A DNA stretch of 51,692 nt from Nesterenkonia sp. PF2B19 (GTDB lineage Bacteria; Actinomycetota; Actinomycetes; Actinomycetales; Micrococcaceae): positions 1-51,692 of the forward strand of contig NZ_MDSS02000023.1 of the NCBI RefSeq assembly GCF_001758425.2, given 5' to 3'. This document shows, piece after piece, positions 8,892 to 19,100 of this stretch (the first letter of the stretch is position 1; each line of letters opens with the position of its first letter). The position numbers were made by a program, and so were the translations under genes. The notes beneath the pieces are model-generated. The model saw only the letters and a list, made by a program, of their open reading frames with translations, was not told the origin of the DNA and did no database searches.

Positions 8892-10084
8892 ATGCTGGTG
8901 GGCATGGAATCTTTGCTGTTTCTCCTCGGTCTGCTGCTCGGCGTGATCCTCGGGGCGGTGGGCGCCGTCGTGCTGCTGGGCCGACTGCGCCGGGAGCCGG
9001 AGGACGATGATCGGGATCAGCTGCGGGAGGCGTGGCATGCCGCTCAGCTGGACGCCGAGGCGGCGAAGGCCCGCCTGCAGGCTCTGGAGCAGCGCCGGGA
9101 CGACGACGCCGAGCCGCCCGTGAACGCGAGTCCCTGGTGGAGATGCTGCACCCGGTGCGCCAGGGCGTCACCGAGATGCAGCGCCGCATCCAGGAGCTGG
9201 AGAAGGAGAGGGCCGCGCAGCATGCCGCGCTGAGCCGGCAGCTCACCGAGGCCGCGCACAATGACCAGAAGCTCTACGACTCCACGCAGACGCTGCTGGG
9301 GAGCCTGCATTCCACCTCCGCGCGGGGGTACTGGGGCGAGGTGCAGCTGCGCCGCATCGTGGAGGCCGCCGGGATGATCCCCCATGTGGACTTCGTGGAG
9401 CAGCACACCGGCACCGGCGGGGACGGCGCCATGCTCCGACCGGATATGGTGGTCCGCCTGCCGGGGAATCGCCAGCTGATCATCGACGCCAAGGCCCCAC
9501 TGAGCCCGGAGGATCCCGCCGCTCAGGCGAAGGCGCTGAGGCACCATGTGGGAGTGCTGGCCTCCAAGGACTATGCCTCCACGGTGGAGCACTCCCCTGA
9601 GGTCATCTTCTGCTTCGTGCCCGCCGAGTCTCTGCTCTCCTCCGCCCTCGAGGCCGAGCCGGAGCTGCTGGACCACGCCCTGTCGCGCGGCGTCTCGCTG
9701 GTCTCTCCCGCGTCGCTGCTCGCCGCGCTCAAGGCGGTGGAGACATCCTGGCGGCAGGAGCGGCTCGCGCAGAACATCCGCGAGATCGTCGAGCACTCCC
9801 GAGAGCTCTACCGTCGCCTGGCCAAGATGAACACCCACCTCTCCGCCACTGGCAACCGACTGCGCCAGGCGGTGAGCGCCTACAACCAGCTGATCGGCAA
9901 TATGGAGCGCCAGGTGCTGCCGAAGGTGGAGACGATCAGTCGGCTGCAGCTCGCCCCGACCGAGGACGAGCCCGGCGGCGACGAGCAGGCTCCGCTGGAG
10001 GACCTCGGCGAGACCCTGACGTTGGACCACGTCGACGCCGAGGTCAACGACCTCGGCCCGCGGCTCTCTCGCGGCGCGGAGTGA
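8892..10084 (+). CDS. rmuC: DNA recombination protein RmuC, frame break near 9115
   Basis: RmuC family, about 397 residues: an N-terminal membrane anchor (SLLFLLGLLLGVILGAVGAVVLLG), a coiled-coil region and the conserved nuclease-like domain (TSARGYWGEVQLRRIVEAAGM, then MVVRLPGNRQLIIDAKAPL). ATG 8892 follows AGGAGGG at five bases. The frame breaks near 9110-9120 and resumes at AARERESLVEMLHPVRQGV, equal to one missing base. In E. coli the protein limits recombination between short inverted repeats. A strong hairpin terminator follows directly. Confidence 0.9.
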
Positions 10085-10118
10085 GCCTGTGCCGCCCTTC
10101 TCCGGGCGGCACAGGCTC
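10083..10118. terminator. bidirectional terminator hairpin
   Basis: A perfect 15-bp stem, GAGCCTGTGCCGCCC and its complement, encloses the 6-base loop TTCTCC. It overlaps the rmuC stop and ends three bases before the stop of the convergent DASS gene, so it can serve both. There is no U-run, which is common in GC-rich actinobacteria. Confidence 0.85.
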
Positions 10119-10121
10119 AGG

Positions 10122-11782
10122 TCACAGGCTCAGTCCGAAGACCCACAGCAGCAGCGTCATCGACACCAGCGTGATGACGACGACGGCGGCGACGTTGAGC
10201 CACACGCCTCCCTTGACCATCTGTCCGATGGTCACGTACCCGGAACCGTAGGCGATCGCGTTCGGCGGGGTCGCCACCGGCAGCATGAAGGCGCAGGTGG
10301 CGGCCAGCGCCACCGGGGCTGCGAGCACCAGCGGGTCCACCCCGGTGCCCATCGCGACGCCGGAGGCCACCGGCAGGAACGTCGCCGCCGTCGCCGTGTT
10401 GGAGGTCATCTCCGTCAGGATCAGCACGCCGGCAGCAGCCAGCAGCACCAGCACCCAGACGGGCACGGTGTTCAGGCCCTCCATCTGCTCACCCATCCAG
10501 GCGCTCAGGCCGGAGGCAGAGAACTGCGAGGACAGCGCGAGCCCGCCGCCGAAGAGCAGCAGCACGCCCCACGGCAGTTTCGCCGCGTACTCCCAGTCCA
10601 GCAGACGGCCCCCACGCTGAGCCCCACCGGGCAGCAGAAACAGCAGCAGCCCCACCACCATGGCGATGCCGGCATCGGAGATGAACGGGTCATCCATGCC
10701 CATCAGCTGCTCGGACACCAACGGATGAACACCCAGGCCACCGCCGCGGCCACGAAGATCAGCAGCACGCGCAGCTCCCCCGAGCTCATCGGGCCCAGCT
10801 TGCGCAGCTCGCGGCTGATCAGATCGGCACCACCCGGGATGGTCTTGATCTCGGGGCGGAACAGGAACCGGGTGAGGACCACCCACACCACCACCAGCAT
10901 CACGATCGCGATCGGCACACCCACCAGCATCCACTGGCCGAAGCCGATGGTGACGTCATGGTTGCTGGCCATATGGCCCACCAGCAGAGCGTTCGGCGGG
11001 GTGCCGATGATCGTGGACACCGAACCCACCGACGCGGCGTAGGCGATGCCCAGCATCAGGGCGGTGCCGAAGTTGGACTTCACCGCCTGGGCCGTCTCCC
11101 CCGGATCGGCGTCGCCGTCGGCGTCGGCGGCCGAGGCTGTGGCAGGGTCCTCCCCCTGGGTGATGCGGTGGACCAGCATGAGCACCGAGATGCCGATGGG
11201 CAGCATCATCACGGCGGTGGCGGTGTTGGAGACCCACATGGACAGGAACGCGGTGGCGATCATGAATCCACCGATGAGGTTCGCCGGCTTCGAGCCCATG
11301 GCTCGCAGCGTCATCAGGGCGATCCGCCGGTGCAGGTTCCATCGCTGCATGGCCAGGGCCAGCATGAACCCGCCCATGAAGAGGAAGATGATGTTGTGCC
11401 CGTAGTTGGCACCGATGACGTCGACGGTGACCGGGTCGTCGCCGGCCTCCGCGGCGGGCACGAGCACCGGGAAGACGACCAGGGGCACCAGTGCGGTGGC
11501 CGGGATCGGGATCGCCTCGGTCATCCACCACACCGCCATGAGGACGGCGGTGGCGGCGGTGAGCCGCGGCCAGACCTCGAGGTCGCCGGGCATCACCAGG
11601 TAGATGAGCACGGCACCGAGCAGTCCGCCGAACAGGCCGATCATGCGGCGCAGGAAGGTCGGCTTCGGCAGGGGTTCGGCTCGGGCGCCCACCGAGAGGT
11701 GCTCACGCTGATCGCGGGCAGAGGTCTGCGGGTCGTACTTCTTCAGGTGGTCGCCGGTGACACGGGAACTCGGGGTCATCAT
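10122..11782 (-). CDS. DASS/SLC13 family anion:sodium symporter, frame break near 10730
   Basis: Divalent anion (dicarboxylate/sulfate-type) sodium symporter, about 553 residues with many membrane helices. The paired SNT motifs that bind Na+ and substrate carboxylate are present: VSNTATAVMMLP in the first half and TSNTATAATFLPV in the second, with the TPPNALLVG and TPPNAIAYGSG companions. Start ATG 11782 has AGGAG-like bases about eight upstream. The frame breaks near 10715-10740, after AVAWVFIRW, and resumes at VHPLVSEQLMGMDDPF, one base missing. The N-terminal 45 residues are a hydrophilic extension. It lies 90 bases downstream of ispH with its own promoter. Confidence 0.88.
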
Positions 11783-11848
11783 CGATCTGCGCTCCTGGTC
11801 TGAGGTCGTCAGGGCGTCACAGATCACACACCGTGACGCACCGCACAG

Positions 11849-11865
11849 ATTCTACCCCGTGGTAG
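11849..11865 (-). promoter_or_regulatory. promoter with overlapping inverted repeat before DASS gene
   Basis: On the minus strand TAGAAT (11849-11854) is a -10 box about 67 bases before the DASS start. CTACC-N4-GGTAG (11852-11865) overlaps it, so a bound protein there would block RNA polymerase. It could instead be a weak end to ispH transcription. Confidence 0.45.
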
Positions 11866-11872
11866 TTCTGCC

Positions 11873-12982
11873 TCAGTCGCGCTTGCGGCCCCCGCGCGTG
11901 TTCGACTCGTCCCCGACCTCCTGGAGCGCCTTGCGGATCTCCTTAGGCAAGCTGAAGATGATGTCCTCCTCGGCGGTGACGACCTCCTCGACGTCGTCGT
12001 AGCCGTACTCCTCCAGCAGCCGCAGCACGTCCTGGACCAGGACCTCCGGCACCGACGCACCAGAGGTCACCCCGATGGTCTGGGCGTCCTGGAACCAGGC
12101 CTCGTCCACCTGGTTGGCGAAGTCCACCCGCTCGGCGCGCGTGGCCCCGTACTCCTTGGCGACCTCCTTGAGCCGCACGGAGTTCGAGGAGTTCGCCGAG
12201 CCCACCACGATCACCAGGTCGGTCTGCGGGGCCACCTTCTTGATGGCGGCCTGCCGGTTGGAGGTGGCGTAGCAGATGTCATCGCTGGGCGGGTCCTGCA
12301 GGTTCGGGAACCGCTCCTTGAGCTTCTGCACGGTCTCCATGGTCTCGTCCACCGACAGCGTGGTCTGCGAGAGCCAGATGAGCCGGTCCGGGTCCGGGAC
12401 CTCGATCTGGTCGACCTCCCAGGGGCCGTTGACGATCGTAGTGCTCTCCGGCGCATGCCCGAAGGTGCCCTCGACCTCCTCGTGCCCGTCATGGCCGATG
12501 AGCAGGATGTGATAGTCGTCCTTGGTGGTGAATCGGACGGCCTCCCGGTGGACCTTGGTCACCAGCGGGCAGGTCGCGTCGATGGTCCGCAGCTTCCGGT
12601 CCTCGGCGGTCTGCTTCACCGCCGGGGAGACGCCGTGGGCGGAGAAGATCAGCAGCTCACCCTCGGGGACCTCGTCGGCCTCCTCCACGAAGATCACGCC
12701 CTTCTCCGTGAGCGTGTCCACCACGTGGCGGTTGTGCACGATCTCCTTGCGCACGTACACCGGGGGCCCGTAGCGCTCCAGGGCCTTCTCCACGGCGACG
12801 ACGGCGCGGTCCACTCCTGCGCAGTAGCCGCGCGGGGCGGCGAGCAGCACCTTCCGATCGCCCGAGAACGACGATGCGGCGGCCACCTCCTCCGGGCTGC
12901 GGCGCTTGCGCGGCACCATCGGCGTGGGCACGGAGATGTGCCGGGCGCGCGAAGGAGCTTCCGTGGTCGCACTGGTAGTCAT
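11873..12982 (-). CDS. ispH: 4-hydroxy-3-methylbut-2-enyl diphosphate reductase
   Basis: Last enzyme of the MEP isoprenoid pathway, reducing HMBPP to IPP and DMAPP using an iron-sulfur cluster. The three cluster cysteines are seen in [22 protein letters not shown] and [11 protein letters not shown]; the HNRHVV and SAHGVSP motifs are also present. 369 residues from ATG 12982, with a hydrophilic N-terminal extension of about 50 residues. The start is fixed by TAGACT followed by seven bases and ATG, a leaderless arrangement. An upstream extension of the frame to 13129 is not needed. A membrane protein gene lies 32 bases upstream on the same strand. Confidence 0.95.
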   Translation of the reverse strand: MTTSATTEAPSRARHISVPTPMVPRKRRSPEEVAAASSFSGDRKVLLAAPRGYCAGVDRAVVAVEKALERYGPPVYVRKEIVHNRHVVDTLTEKGVIFVEEADEVPEGELLIFSAHGVSPAVKQTAEDRKLRTIDATCPLVTKVHREAVRFTTKDDYHILLIGHDGHEEVEGTFGHAPESTTIVNGPWEVDQIEVPDPDRLIWLSQTTLSVDETMETVQKLKERFPNLQDPPSDDICYATSNRQAAIKKVAPQTDLVIVVGSANSSNSVRLKEVAKEYGATRAERVDFANQVDEAWFQDAQTIGVTSGASVPEVLVQDVLRLLEEYGYDDVEEVVTAEEDIIFSLPKEIRKALQEVGDESNTRGGRKRD

Positions 12983-12989
12983 GCGGCCC

Positions 12990-12995
12990 AGTCTA
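12990..12995 (-). promoter_or_regulatory. leaderless -10 box of ispH
   Basis: TAGACT on the minus strand, seven bases before ATG 12982. It sets the start codon and implies an mRNA without a leader. Confidence 0.6.
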
Positions 12996-13014
12996 CCGGC
13001 CGGACCCCGCGGAA

Positions 13015-13947
13015 TCAGACCCGGTGCAGGGGATCGTGACCCACGGAACGTCGCCCCCGCGCACCGGTGGCCGCCGCCCCCAGCAGGCCGATCACGACGG
13101 CGGCGCCTCCTGCGGCGGAGAAGACCCACCAGGCCGGCTGGGCCCAGTCCGTGAAGCGTCCCTCCACATGGTCCAGCAGCACCGCCACGGCCTCCGGCAC
13201 CGGCTGGTGCGGGGTCATGTCCGGGGAGGCCACGGTCAACGCCATCCAGATCCCCGCCACCACGGCGACCAGCCCGGCCAGCGTCAACGCCGCCCAGCGT
13301 CCTCTCCCCGCGCCGATCAGCAGCGCCAGCGCACCCAGCACGACGGCGGCCCCGGCGATCATGGGCCAGTGGCGGGCCGCCTCGGCGGCGGTCGCCCAGG
13401 GGTAGGGATCCACGCCGTCCTCGGCGAGGGCGTCGAGGTCGACGACCACTTCAGGGGCCAGTGCGTCGAAGCTGGACTCGTCGAGGAACGGCAGCCAGCC
13501 GAGGATCCCGTCGAGGCCGTCGCGCAGGGGCTCGGTCATGGCTGCCGCCACGGGGCTGAGCTCCAGCGTGATGTCCAGATCCTGGGGGGATCCGGTGCCG
13601 CCCTCGTGGAACAGCCGGTCCAGCTCGGCGTCCACCCCTTCCCGGGTGGTCTGCAGAGTCTCGTCCCAGGCCTGGAGGGTGCGGTCCTCCTGCAGCAGGG
13701 ATCCGGCGACCCCGGAGACGGCGTCCCGCACCCCCGAGGGCAGTGCGTCGACGTCCTGACCGGTGAGCTCCTCCGCCAGGAGCCCCACCACGGCCTCGCC
13801 GAAGGGCTCCTGCGCGGGAAGATCTCCGGCGATCTCCCGGACGGGCTCCTCCTCGCGGAGCAGCTGGTCGATTTGGCCTCCGGCGAGCGCGGCCGCCGCC
13901 AGCAGGGCGGCGAGCAGGGCGCACAGTGTGCTGAGCAGGTGTCGCAC
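13015..13947 (-). CDS. four-helix membrane protein of unknown function
   Basis: About 310 residues from GTG 13947, which has AGGAGG three bases upstream (close spacing, so the start is not certain). Layout: an N-terminal membrane helix ([21 protein letters not shown]), an extracytoplasmic acidic domain of about 170 residues rich in Leu/Glu, then three membrane helices ([55 protein letters not shown]) and a basic tail. It sits between ispH and the divergent xseA. I do not recognise a named family. A surface or envelope role is only a guess from topology. Confidence 0.7.
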   Translation of the reverse strand: MRHLLSTLCALLAALLAAAALAGGQIDQLLREEEPVREIAGDLPAQEPFGEAVVGLLAEELTGQDVDALPSGVRDAVSGVAGSLLQEDRTLQAWDETLQTTREGVDAELDRLFHEGGTGSPQDLDITLELSPVAAAMTEPLRDGLDGILGWLPFLDESSFDALAPEVVVDLDALAEDGVDPYPWATAAEAARHWPMIAGAAVVLGALALLIGAGRGRWAALTLAGLVAVVAGIWMALTVASPDMTPHQPVPEAVAVLLDHVEGRFTDWAQPAWWVFSAAGGAAVVIGLLGAAATGARGRRSVGHDPLHRV

Positions 13948-14098
13948 GAGCCTCCTGTCCGCGTCCCGACTGCGTTCCTCCACAGGACGGGACAGCCCAG
14001 GGGCGTCGTCCACAGTCCGGTCGGCCGGGAGGAACGTGTCGGCGGGGATGAGTAGAGTGTCTGGCAGCACCGATGGTACCGGCGTCCGAGGAGGAACA

Positions 14099-15425
14099 GT
14101 GACCCAGGCACACCCCGGGGACGGTCCGCAGCGCTCTGCGATGCCAGCCAACAGCCGGGAGACCTCTCCGGAGACTCCGTGGCCGCTGAGCCACTTCTCC
14201 GGGAAGCTCAAGGCGCACATCGAGAAGGTCACTCCCACCTGGGTGGAGGGCCAGCTGGTGGAGTTCACCCTGCGCAACGGCAATGCGTGGATGACGCTGC
14301 GGGACCTGGAGCAGGAGGTCTCCTTCAGCGCGGTGGCCTGGCGCAACGTCGCCTCCGGGCTCGACGGCGTGGTCCAGCCCGGCTCCCGGGTGGTGGCCCA
14401 GGTGCGTCCCAACCTCTATGAGAAGACCGGCAGGCTCTCCCTGGTCACCCAGCAGATGCGCCCGGTGGGTCTGGGCGATCTGCTGGCCCGCGTGGAGCAG
14501 CTGAAGAAGCAGCTGGCCGCCGAGGGGCTGTTCGCCGCCGACCGCAAGAAGCCGCTGCCGGCGCTCCCGGCCCGGATCGGGCTGATCACCGGCCGGGACT
14601 CGGATGCGAAGAAGGACATCCTGCGCAACACCCACGCCCGGTGGGCCGCCGCGCAGTTCGAGATCCGGGAGGTCGCCACCCAAGGGGCCACCGCCCCGGT
14701 GGAGGTGGCCGCGGCCCTGGCCGAGCTGGACGCGGACCCGCACGTGGACGTCATCGTGATCGCCCGCGGCGGCGGCGCGCTGGAAGAGGTCGTCCTGCCG
14801 TTCTCCGACGAGCGTCTCATCCGTGCCGTGGCCGCCGCCCGGACCCCCGTGGTCTCGGCCATCGGCCACGAGGCGGACCGTCCCCTGCTCGACGAGGTCG
14901 CCGACGTGCGCGCCTCCACCCCCACCGGCTCGGCGAAGCTTCTGGTGGTGGACGAGGCGCTCGAGCGGGAGAACATCTCCCAGGCACGCGCCCGGATGTC
15001 CACCGGGGTTCAGCGCATGGTGGCCCGGGAGGCCGAATGGCTCAGCGCCGTGCGCTCCCGGCCGGTGCTGGCCCAGCCGGAGACCATGGTCACGGTGCGC
15101 GCCGAGGAGCTGACAGGGCTGCGCCGCCGGGCCCTGGTCTCCGTGGAGGCCTCCGTGGCACGGGCACGGGACTGGGTCGGTCAGGCCCGGGCCCGGGTCA
15201 CCGGCCTCTCCCCGCAGTCCACGCTGGACCGCGGCTATGCGGTGGTCCAGACCCATGCCGACGACGGCGGCTGGACGCCGAAGGGCTGCCCACGGCGCGC
15301 GGCGGGTGCAGATCGTCCGCGACGCCGAGACGGTCGCCGTCGGGGCACCGCTGCGCGTGATGGTCGCCCGCGGAGAGCTGACAGCACGGACCGCGCGGGT
15401 GATCGCGGCCGAGGACGAGAACTGA
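14099..15425 (+). CDS. xseA: exodeoxyribonuclease VII large subunit, frame break near 15290
   Basis: Large subunit of the ssDNA exonuclease VII, about 441 residues: N-terminal OB fold (WVEGQLVEFTLRNGNAWMTLRD), a nuclease core with LPARIGLITGRDSDAKKDILRN, VIVIARGGGALEEV and SAIGHEADRPLLDEVADVRASTPT, and a coiled-coil region. GTG 14099 follows GAGGAGGA. Near 15285-15300 the frame shifts (one extra or two missing bases) and resumes at RVQIVRDAETVAVGAPL, ending at 15425. Without correction the first frame would read straight through into xseB and make a false fusion. xseB follows after 17 bases. Confidence 0.93.
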
Positions 15426-15442
15426 ACGAGAGAAGGCAGCAC

Positions 15443-15763
15443 ATGACGCAGAGCACGGAGCAGAACCCTGGGCAGAACCCTGAGCAGAACCCTGGGCAGA
15501 ACTCTCGGGACGACCCCGGGCAGAGCTTCGCCGGAGCGCAGCTGGAGGACATCGAGACGATGAGCTACGAGCAGGCCCGGGAGGAGCTGATCGCCGTGGT
15601 CACCAAGCTGGAGACCGGCGGTGCCCCGCTCGAGGAGTCGCTCGCCCTCTGGCAGCGCGGCGAGGCGCTGGCCGACCGGTGCGAACGGTGGCTCGACGGC
15701 GCCTCCGCCCGCCTGGAGGAGGTCCGCCGCAGCTTGGAGGGTGCCGAACCCGACCAGGACTGA
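15443..15763 (+). CDS. xseB: exodeoxyribonuclease VII small subunit
   Basis: Small subunit of exonuclease VII, 106 residues. The core SYEQAREELIAVVTKLETGGAPLEESLALWQRGEALADRCERWL is a typical XseB two-helix domain. ATG 15443 has AGAAGG upstream. The N-terminal 35 residues are an unusual extension built from QNPG/QNPE units encoded by a 12-bp tandem repeat. It forms an operon with xseA and converges on ppk2 23 bases away. Confidence 0.93.
   Translation: MTQSTEQNPGQNPEQNPGQNSRDDPGQSFAGAQLEDIETMSYEQAREELIAVVTKLETGGAPLEESLALWQRGEALADRCERWLDGASARLEEVRRSLEGAEPDQD
15461..15508 (+). repeat. 12-bp tandem repeat in xseB
   Basis: Four in-frame units of 12 bases (CAGAACCCTGGG and variants) encode QNPG, QNPE, QNPG and QNSR. 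The length is a multiple of three, so unit number can change without breaking the frame. Confidence 0.9.
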
Positions 15764-15786
15764 GCCGGAGCGGGTCTGGGTCGCGC

Positions 15787-16776
15787 TCAGCTGCTCAGCA
15801 GGCGCTGCCGCTCGGTCTCGATGTCGAACCCGGCCCGCGGCCACCCCAGCTCCAGGTCCTCCAAGGTGGCGATCAGCAGCTCCTGGACCGCCAGCCGGGA
15901 GTACCACTTCCGGTCGGCCGGCACGACATGCCAGGGCGCCCAGTCGGCGTCGGTGGCCTCCAGCAGCCCCGAGTACACGGTGCGGAACAGGTCGAAATCC
16001 GCTCGCGCGTCCGCGTCGGAGGGATCGTACTTCCAGTGCTTCTCCGGCCGGTCCAGCCGGGACAGCAGGCGCTCCAGCTGCTCCTGGTGAGACAGGTGCA
16101 GGAACACCTTCACCACGGCCACGCCGCGGCGGACCAGCTCCGCCTCGAACAGCCGCAGGACCTCGGTCCGCTCGGCCAGGGCCTCCGGGCTGAGCGTCCC
16201 CGTGACCGCCGGGACCAGCACGTCCTCATAGTGCGACCGGTCGAAGACCCCGACATGGCCCGGCGCAGGGAGCCGGCGGATGATTCGGCGCAGGAAATGC
16301 TCCCGCCGCTCCGCCTCCGTCGGTCGTCCGAAGCCCGCCACCGAGACGCCCAGGGGGTCCATCGACCCGACCACATGCTTGACGGTGCCGCCCTTGCCGG
16401 CGGCGTCCATCCCCTGCAGCACCAGCAGCACCCGAGGTCCTGGCGGCACCTCGTCCAGAGCGCCCGTCACCTCGGCGGTGAGCAGCCGGGAGGCGCGCTC
16501 CCCCTCCGTCGCCTCACCACGCGGCGCCCGGTGGACGAGTCTGTCCATGACGACGCGGCGAGTCTGCTCACCCGCGGCCGCCTGATGGGCCCAGAGTCGC
16601 TCCTGCGCCTCGGCCAGGACCTCGGCCCGCTCCGCAAGCAGCCTCCGGCCCCGCGCCTTCTTCCCGGAGCACTCCAGACGCCGGCGGGTGGGGACGTCGT
16701 CGAGGCTCAGCGGGGAGCCCCACCGATCGGCTCTGAAGATGCCGCGGGGGTCGGCGTCGAAGGGCTGGTCTCCCAT
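15787..16776 (-). CDS. ppk2: polyphosphate kinase 2 family phosphotransferase
   Basis: PPK2-type enzyme moving phosphate between polyphosphate and nucleotides (NDP or NMP). 329 residues. Walker A LQGMDAAGKGGTVKH at about 120-134, Walker B-like GVFDRSHYEDV at about 176-186 and the lid-region Arg pairs (FLRRIIRRLP) are present, with the late motif WYSRLAVQELLIATLEDL. Start ATG 16776 is 10 bases after the aminotransferase stop, so both are probably on one transcript. The frame is open further upstream inside the aminotransferase gene, but that is shadow. Class (NDP- or NMP-acting) cannot be set by eye. Confidence 0.92.
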   Translation of the reverse strand: MGDQPFDADPRGIFRADRWGSPLSLDDVPTRRRLECSGKKARGRRLLAERAEVLAEAQERLWAHQAAAGEQTRRVVMDRLVHRAPRGEATEGERASRLLTAEVTGALDEVPPGPRVLLVLQGMDAAGKGGTVKHVVGSMDPLGVSVAGFGRPTEAERREHFLRRIIRRLPAPGHVGVFDRSHYEDVLVPAVTGTLSPEALAERTEVLRLFEAELVRRGVAVVKVFLHLSHQEQLERLLSRLDRPEKHWKYDPSDADARADFDLFRTVYSGLLEATDADWAPWHVVPADRKWYSRLAVQELLIATLEDLELGWPRAGFDIETERQRLLSS

Positions 16777-16786
16777 GGCTGGCCTC

Positions 16787-18025
16787 TCAGCCGCGCGCCG
16801 CGGCGGTGCGGTACTCCTCCAGGAACTCGGCGATCCCGGCGATGGCGACCTCCAGGTCCTCCACGCTGGGCAGGGTGACGAGCCGGAAGTGGTTGTCGTC
16901 GATCCAGTTGAACGCCCGCCCGTGGGAGACCAGGATCTTCTGCTGCCGCAGCAGCTCGATGACGAACTGCTCGTCGTCGCTGATCGGGTACATCTCCGGG
17001 TCCAGGCGCGGGAACAGATACAGGGCGCCGTCCGCCTGCTCCACGGTGACCCCGGGGATCTCCGCCAGCAGCCGGTGCGCCGTGGTGCGCTGCTCGTAGA
17101 GCCGCCCACCCGGGGCGATGAGGTCCTCGATGGACTGGTGACCGCCCAGGGCGGCCTGGATCGCATGCTGGGCCGGCACATTGGCGCACATACGCATGTT
17201 CATCAGCAGGGTCAGGCCCTCCAGATAGTTCTTCGCCCGGTGTGTGGGCCCGGAGACGAAGATCCATCCGGACCGGAAGCCCGCCACCCGCCAGGTCTTC
17301 GACAGTCCGGAGAACGTGATGGTGAAGACGTCGTCGGCCAGCGTGCAGACGTTGACCATCTCCGCGTCGTCGAAAGTGATGTTCTCGTAGATCTCATCGG
17401 CCAGCAGGATGAGGTTGTGCCTGCGGGCGATGTCCACCATCGCCTCCAGGACATGGCGGGGGTACACCGCCCCAGTGGGGTTGTTCGGGTTGATGATCAC
17501 CAGGGCCTTGGTGCGGTCGGTGACCTTCGACTCGATCTCCTCCGGGTCCGGCCACCAGTGGTTCTGCTCGTCGCAGACGTAGTGCACGGCCCGGCCCCCG
17601 GCCAGGGTGGTCGCACCGGTCCACAGCGGGTAGTCCGGAGCGGGGATCAGCACTTCGTCCCCGGGGCCCAGCATCGCCTGCAGCACCATGGTGATCAGCT
17701 CGGAGACCCCGTTGCCCAGGTAGATGTCATCCGGGTCGGTGTCGGTCATGCCGCGGGACTGGTAGTACTGGGCCACCGCGATGCGGGCCGAGTAGATCCC
17801 CTGCGAGTCCGAGTAGCCCTGGGCGTTCGCCAGGTTGTTGATCATGGTCATCCGGATCGAGTCCGGCGCCTCGAAGCCGAACGGGGCCGGATTGCCGATG
17901 TTCAGCCGGGTGATCCTGTGCCCCTCGCGCTCCAGCCGGGCCGCCTCCTGGGCGATCGGGCCGCGGACGTCGTAGCGGACGTCCCGAAGCTTGGGCGACT
18001 GGGTGAAATCCTCGAACTCCTGCAT
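16787..18025 (-). CDS. PLP-dependent aminotransferase (AlaA-like)
   Basis: Fold-type I aminotransferase, 412 residues, similar to the alanine transaminase AlaA of actinobacteria. The region IINPNNPTGAVY, the PLP-binding Lys in TFSGLSKTWRVAGFRSGW, and the NIGNPAPFGFEAP N-terminal substrate loop are clear. Start chosen at ATG 18025 (MQEFEDFTQSPKL), preceded by CAAGAT and six bases, a weak leaderless promoter; an upstream ATG at 18070 would add 15 poorly conserved residues. Alanine-pyruvate/glutamate transamination is the family expectation, not proven here. ppk2 follows after 10 bases. Confidence 0.9.
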   Translation of the reverse strand: MQEFEDFTQSPKLRDVRYDVRGPIAQEAARLEREGHRITRLNIGNPAPFGFEAPDSIRMTMINNLANAQGYSDSQGIYSARIAVAQYYQSRGMTDTDPDDIYLGNGVSELITMVLQAMLGPGDEVLIPAPDYPLWTGATTLAGGRAVHYVCDEQNHWWPDPEEIESKVTDRTKALVIINPNNPTGAVYPRHVLEAMVDIARRHNLILLADEIYENITFDDAEMVNVCTLADDVFTITFSGLSKTWRVAGFRSGWIFVSGPTHRAKNYLEGLTLLMNMRMCANVPAQHAIQAALGGHQSIEDLIAPGGRLYEQRTTAHRLLAEIPGVTVEQADGALYLFPRLDPEMYPISDDEQFVIELLRQQKILVSHGRAFNWIDDNHFRLVTLPSVEDLEVAIAGIAEFLEEYRTAAARG

Positions 18026-18080
18026 TCCCCCATCTTGCCTCACCGCGGGGCGGCCCGGCGCAGATGACACCCTGAAGACT

Positions 18081-18099
18081 CCTCGCGCACTCCGCGAGG
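18081..18099 (-). terminator. hairpin after binding lipoprotein gene
   Basis: CCTCGCG-CACTC-CGCGAGG forms a perfect 7-bp stem with a 5-base loop directly after the TGA at 18101-18103 on the minus strand. It could separate this transcript from the aminotransferase gene. Confidence 0.55.
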
Positions 18100-18100
18100 C

Positions 18101-19093
18101 TCAGCCCCAGTCCTCCGGCTCGGCGATGAGGTTCTCCTCCACCAGCCAGTACTCAGCGGCCTCCTGCGGGTCCAGCCCGTCGTCGCCGTCGATGAGCTGC
18201 CGTAGGGTCACCATCGCCTCGTCGTCCAGCCGGGAGGCGATCTGGTCCACCACATCAGGCATCTCCTCGGAGATCCCGGCGTGGACCACCGGGACATGCT
18301 GCTCCTCTCCGAACGCCTGTTCCCCGTCCTGCAGGGCGACCAGCGCGTGCTCCAGGATGCCCGGATGGGAGTCGGTGATGATGGCCGCATCGATCTCGGC
18401 GGTGATCACCTGATGCAGCAGCTCCGCCTCGGTGCCCGTGAGGACCTCCTCCGGCTCACAGTCATAGAGCTCCTCCAGCAGCGGCTCCGGATCCGGCAGG
18501 TCCTGCCGAATGCCGATGCGCAGTTCGTCACAGGCGGCGGCGAAGGCGGGATCGTCCGCCTCGGCGCTGAGGTCGATCTCATGCTGCTCCGCTGTGACCG
18601 TGGTGATGACCATGGCGTTCGAGAGCACGGCGGCAGCCGGCTCCAGCAGCTCGGTGCCCGGCGCCTGGGCCTCCAGCTGGGACTCGACGACGGCCAGCAG
18701 CTCCTCCGCGGACGGACCCGGCTCCACCTCCTCGGCCGTGTCGTCCTCCGCCTGCAGCTGCTCGGCCAGCGGCAGCGTCCGTGCCAGGACCATGTCGTAA
18801 CCGGGATCCTGCTCCTCGGCCATGGCCAGGACGAGATCGCCGACGTCGGCGTCGCGGGGCTCCACCACCGCAGGGGTCTCCCGGGAGTTCAGCGCCAGCG
18901 AATAGATGTGCGCCACCGTCCGGTCCAGTCCGTGGTCCGGAACCGCGATGGTCCACGCACGTTCGGCCGCCTCCCCCGTCGGCTCCTGGGCAGGCGGCGG
19001 CCCCGAGCAGGCCGAGACGACGAGGAGCACCGGAAGAAGCACCGGAAGCAGGGCCGGAAGCAGGGCTGAGCGACGGCCGGGCGGAGAGGTCAT
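18101..19093 (-). CDS. glycine betaine/choline-type ABC substrate-binding lipoprotein (orphan)
   Basis: 330-residue lipoprotein. The signal peptide is unusual, with LLPALLPVLLPVLLVVSAC ending in the lipobox VSAC. The mature part resembles the OpuAC/ProX/YehZ binding fold: WTIAVPDHGLDRTVAHIYSLAL near the start, TDSHPGILEHALVALQD, and a C-terminal ISEEMPDVVDQIASRLDDEA...EYWLVEENLI region typical of this group. No permease or ATPase is beside it. ATG 19093 sits seven bases after TAGAAT (leaderless); ATG 19102 is an alternative. Quaternary amine binding is inferred from fold and would fit the betB-codA genes in this window. Aromatic-cage residues cannot be checked by eye. Confidence 0.75.
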   Translation of the reverse strand: MTSPPGRRSALLPALLPVLLPVLLVVSACSGPPPAQEPTGEAAERAWTIAVPDHGLDRTVAHIYSLALNSRETPAVVEPRDADVGDLVLAMAEEQDPGYDMVLARTLPLAEQLQAEDDTAEEVEPGPSAEELLAVVESQLEAQAPGTELLEPAAAVLSNAMVITTVTAEQHEIDLSAEADDPAFAAACDELRIGIRQDLPDPEPLLEELYDCEPEEVLTGTEAELLHQVITAEIDAAIITDSHPGILEHALVALQDGEQAFGEEQHVPVVHAGISEEMPDVVDQIASRLDDEAMVTLRQLIDGDDGLDPQEAAEYWLVEENLIAEPEDWG

Positions 19094-19100
19094 GGCTGCC

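Noticed and set aside
13763-15763. XseA-XseB natural fusion protein
   Set aside because: The continuous frame arises only because a frame break near 15290 removes the xseA stop; a normal XseA C-terminus and a separate xseB start with a ribosome site are visible.
13451-15907. 818-codon minus-strand open frame across xseA and xseB
   Set aside because: It is a shadow of xseA-xseB and of the membrane protein gene, low in complexity and without a domain.
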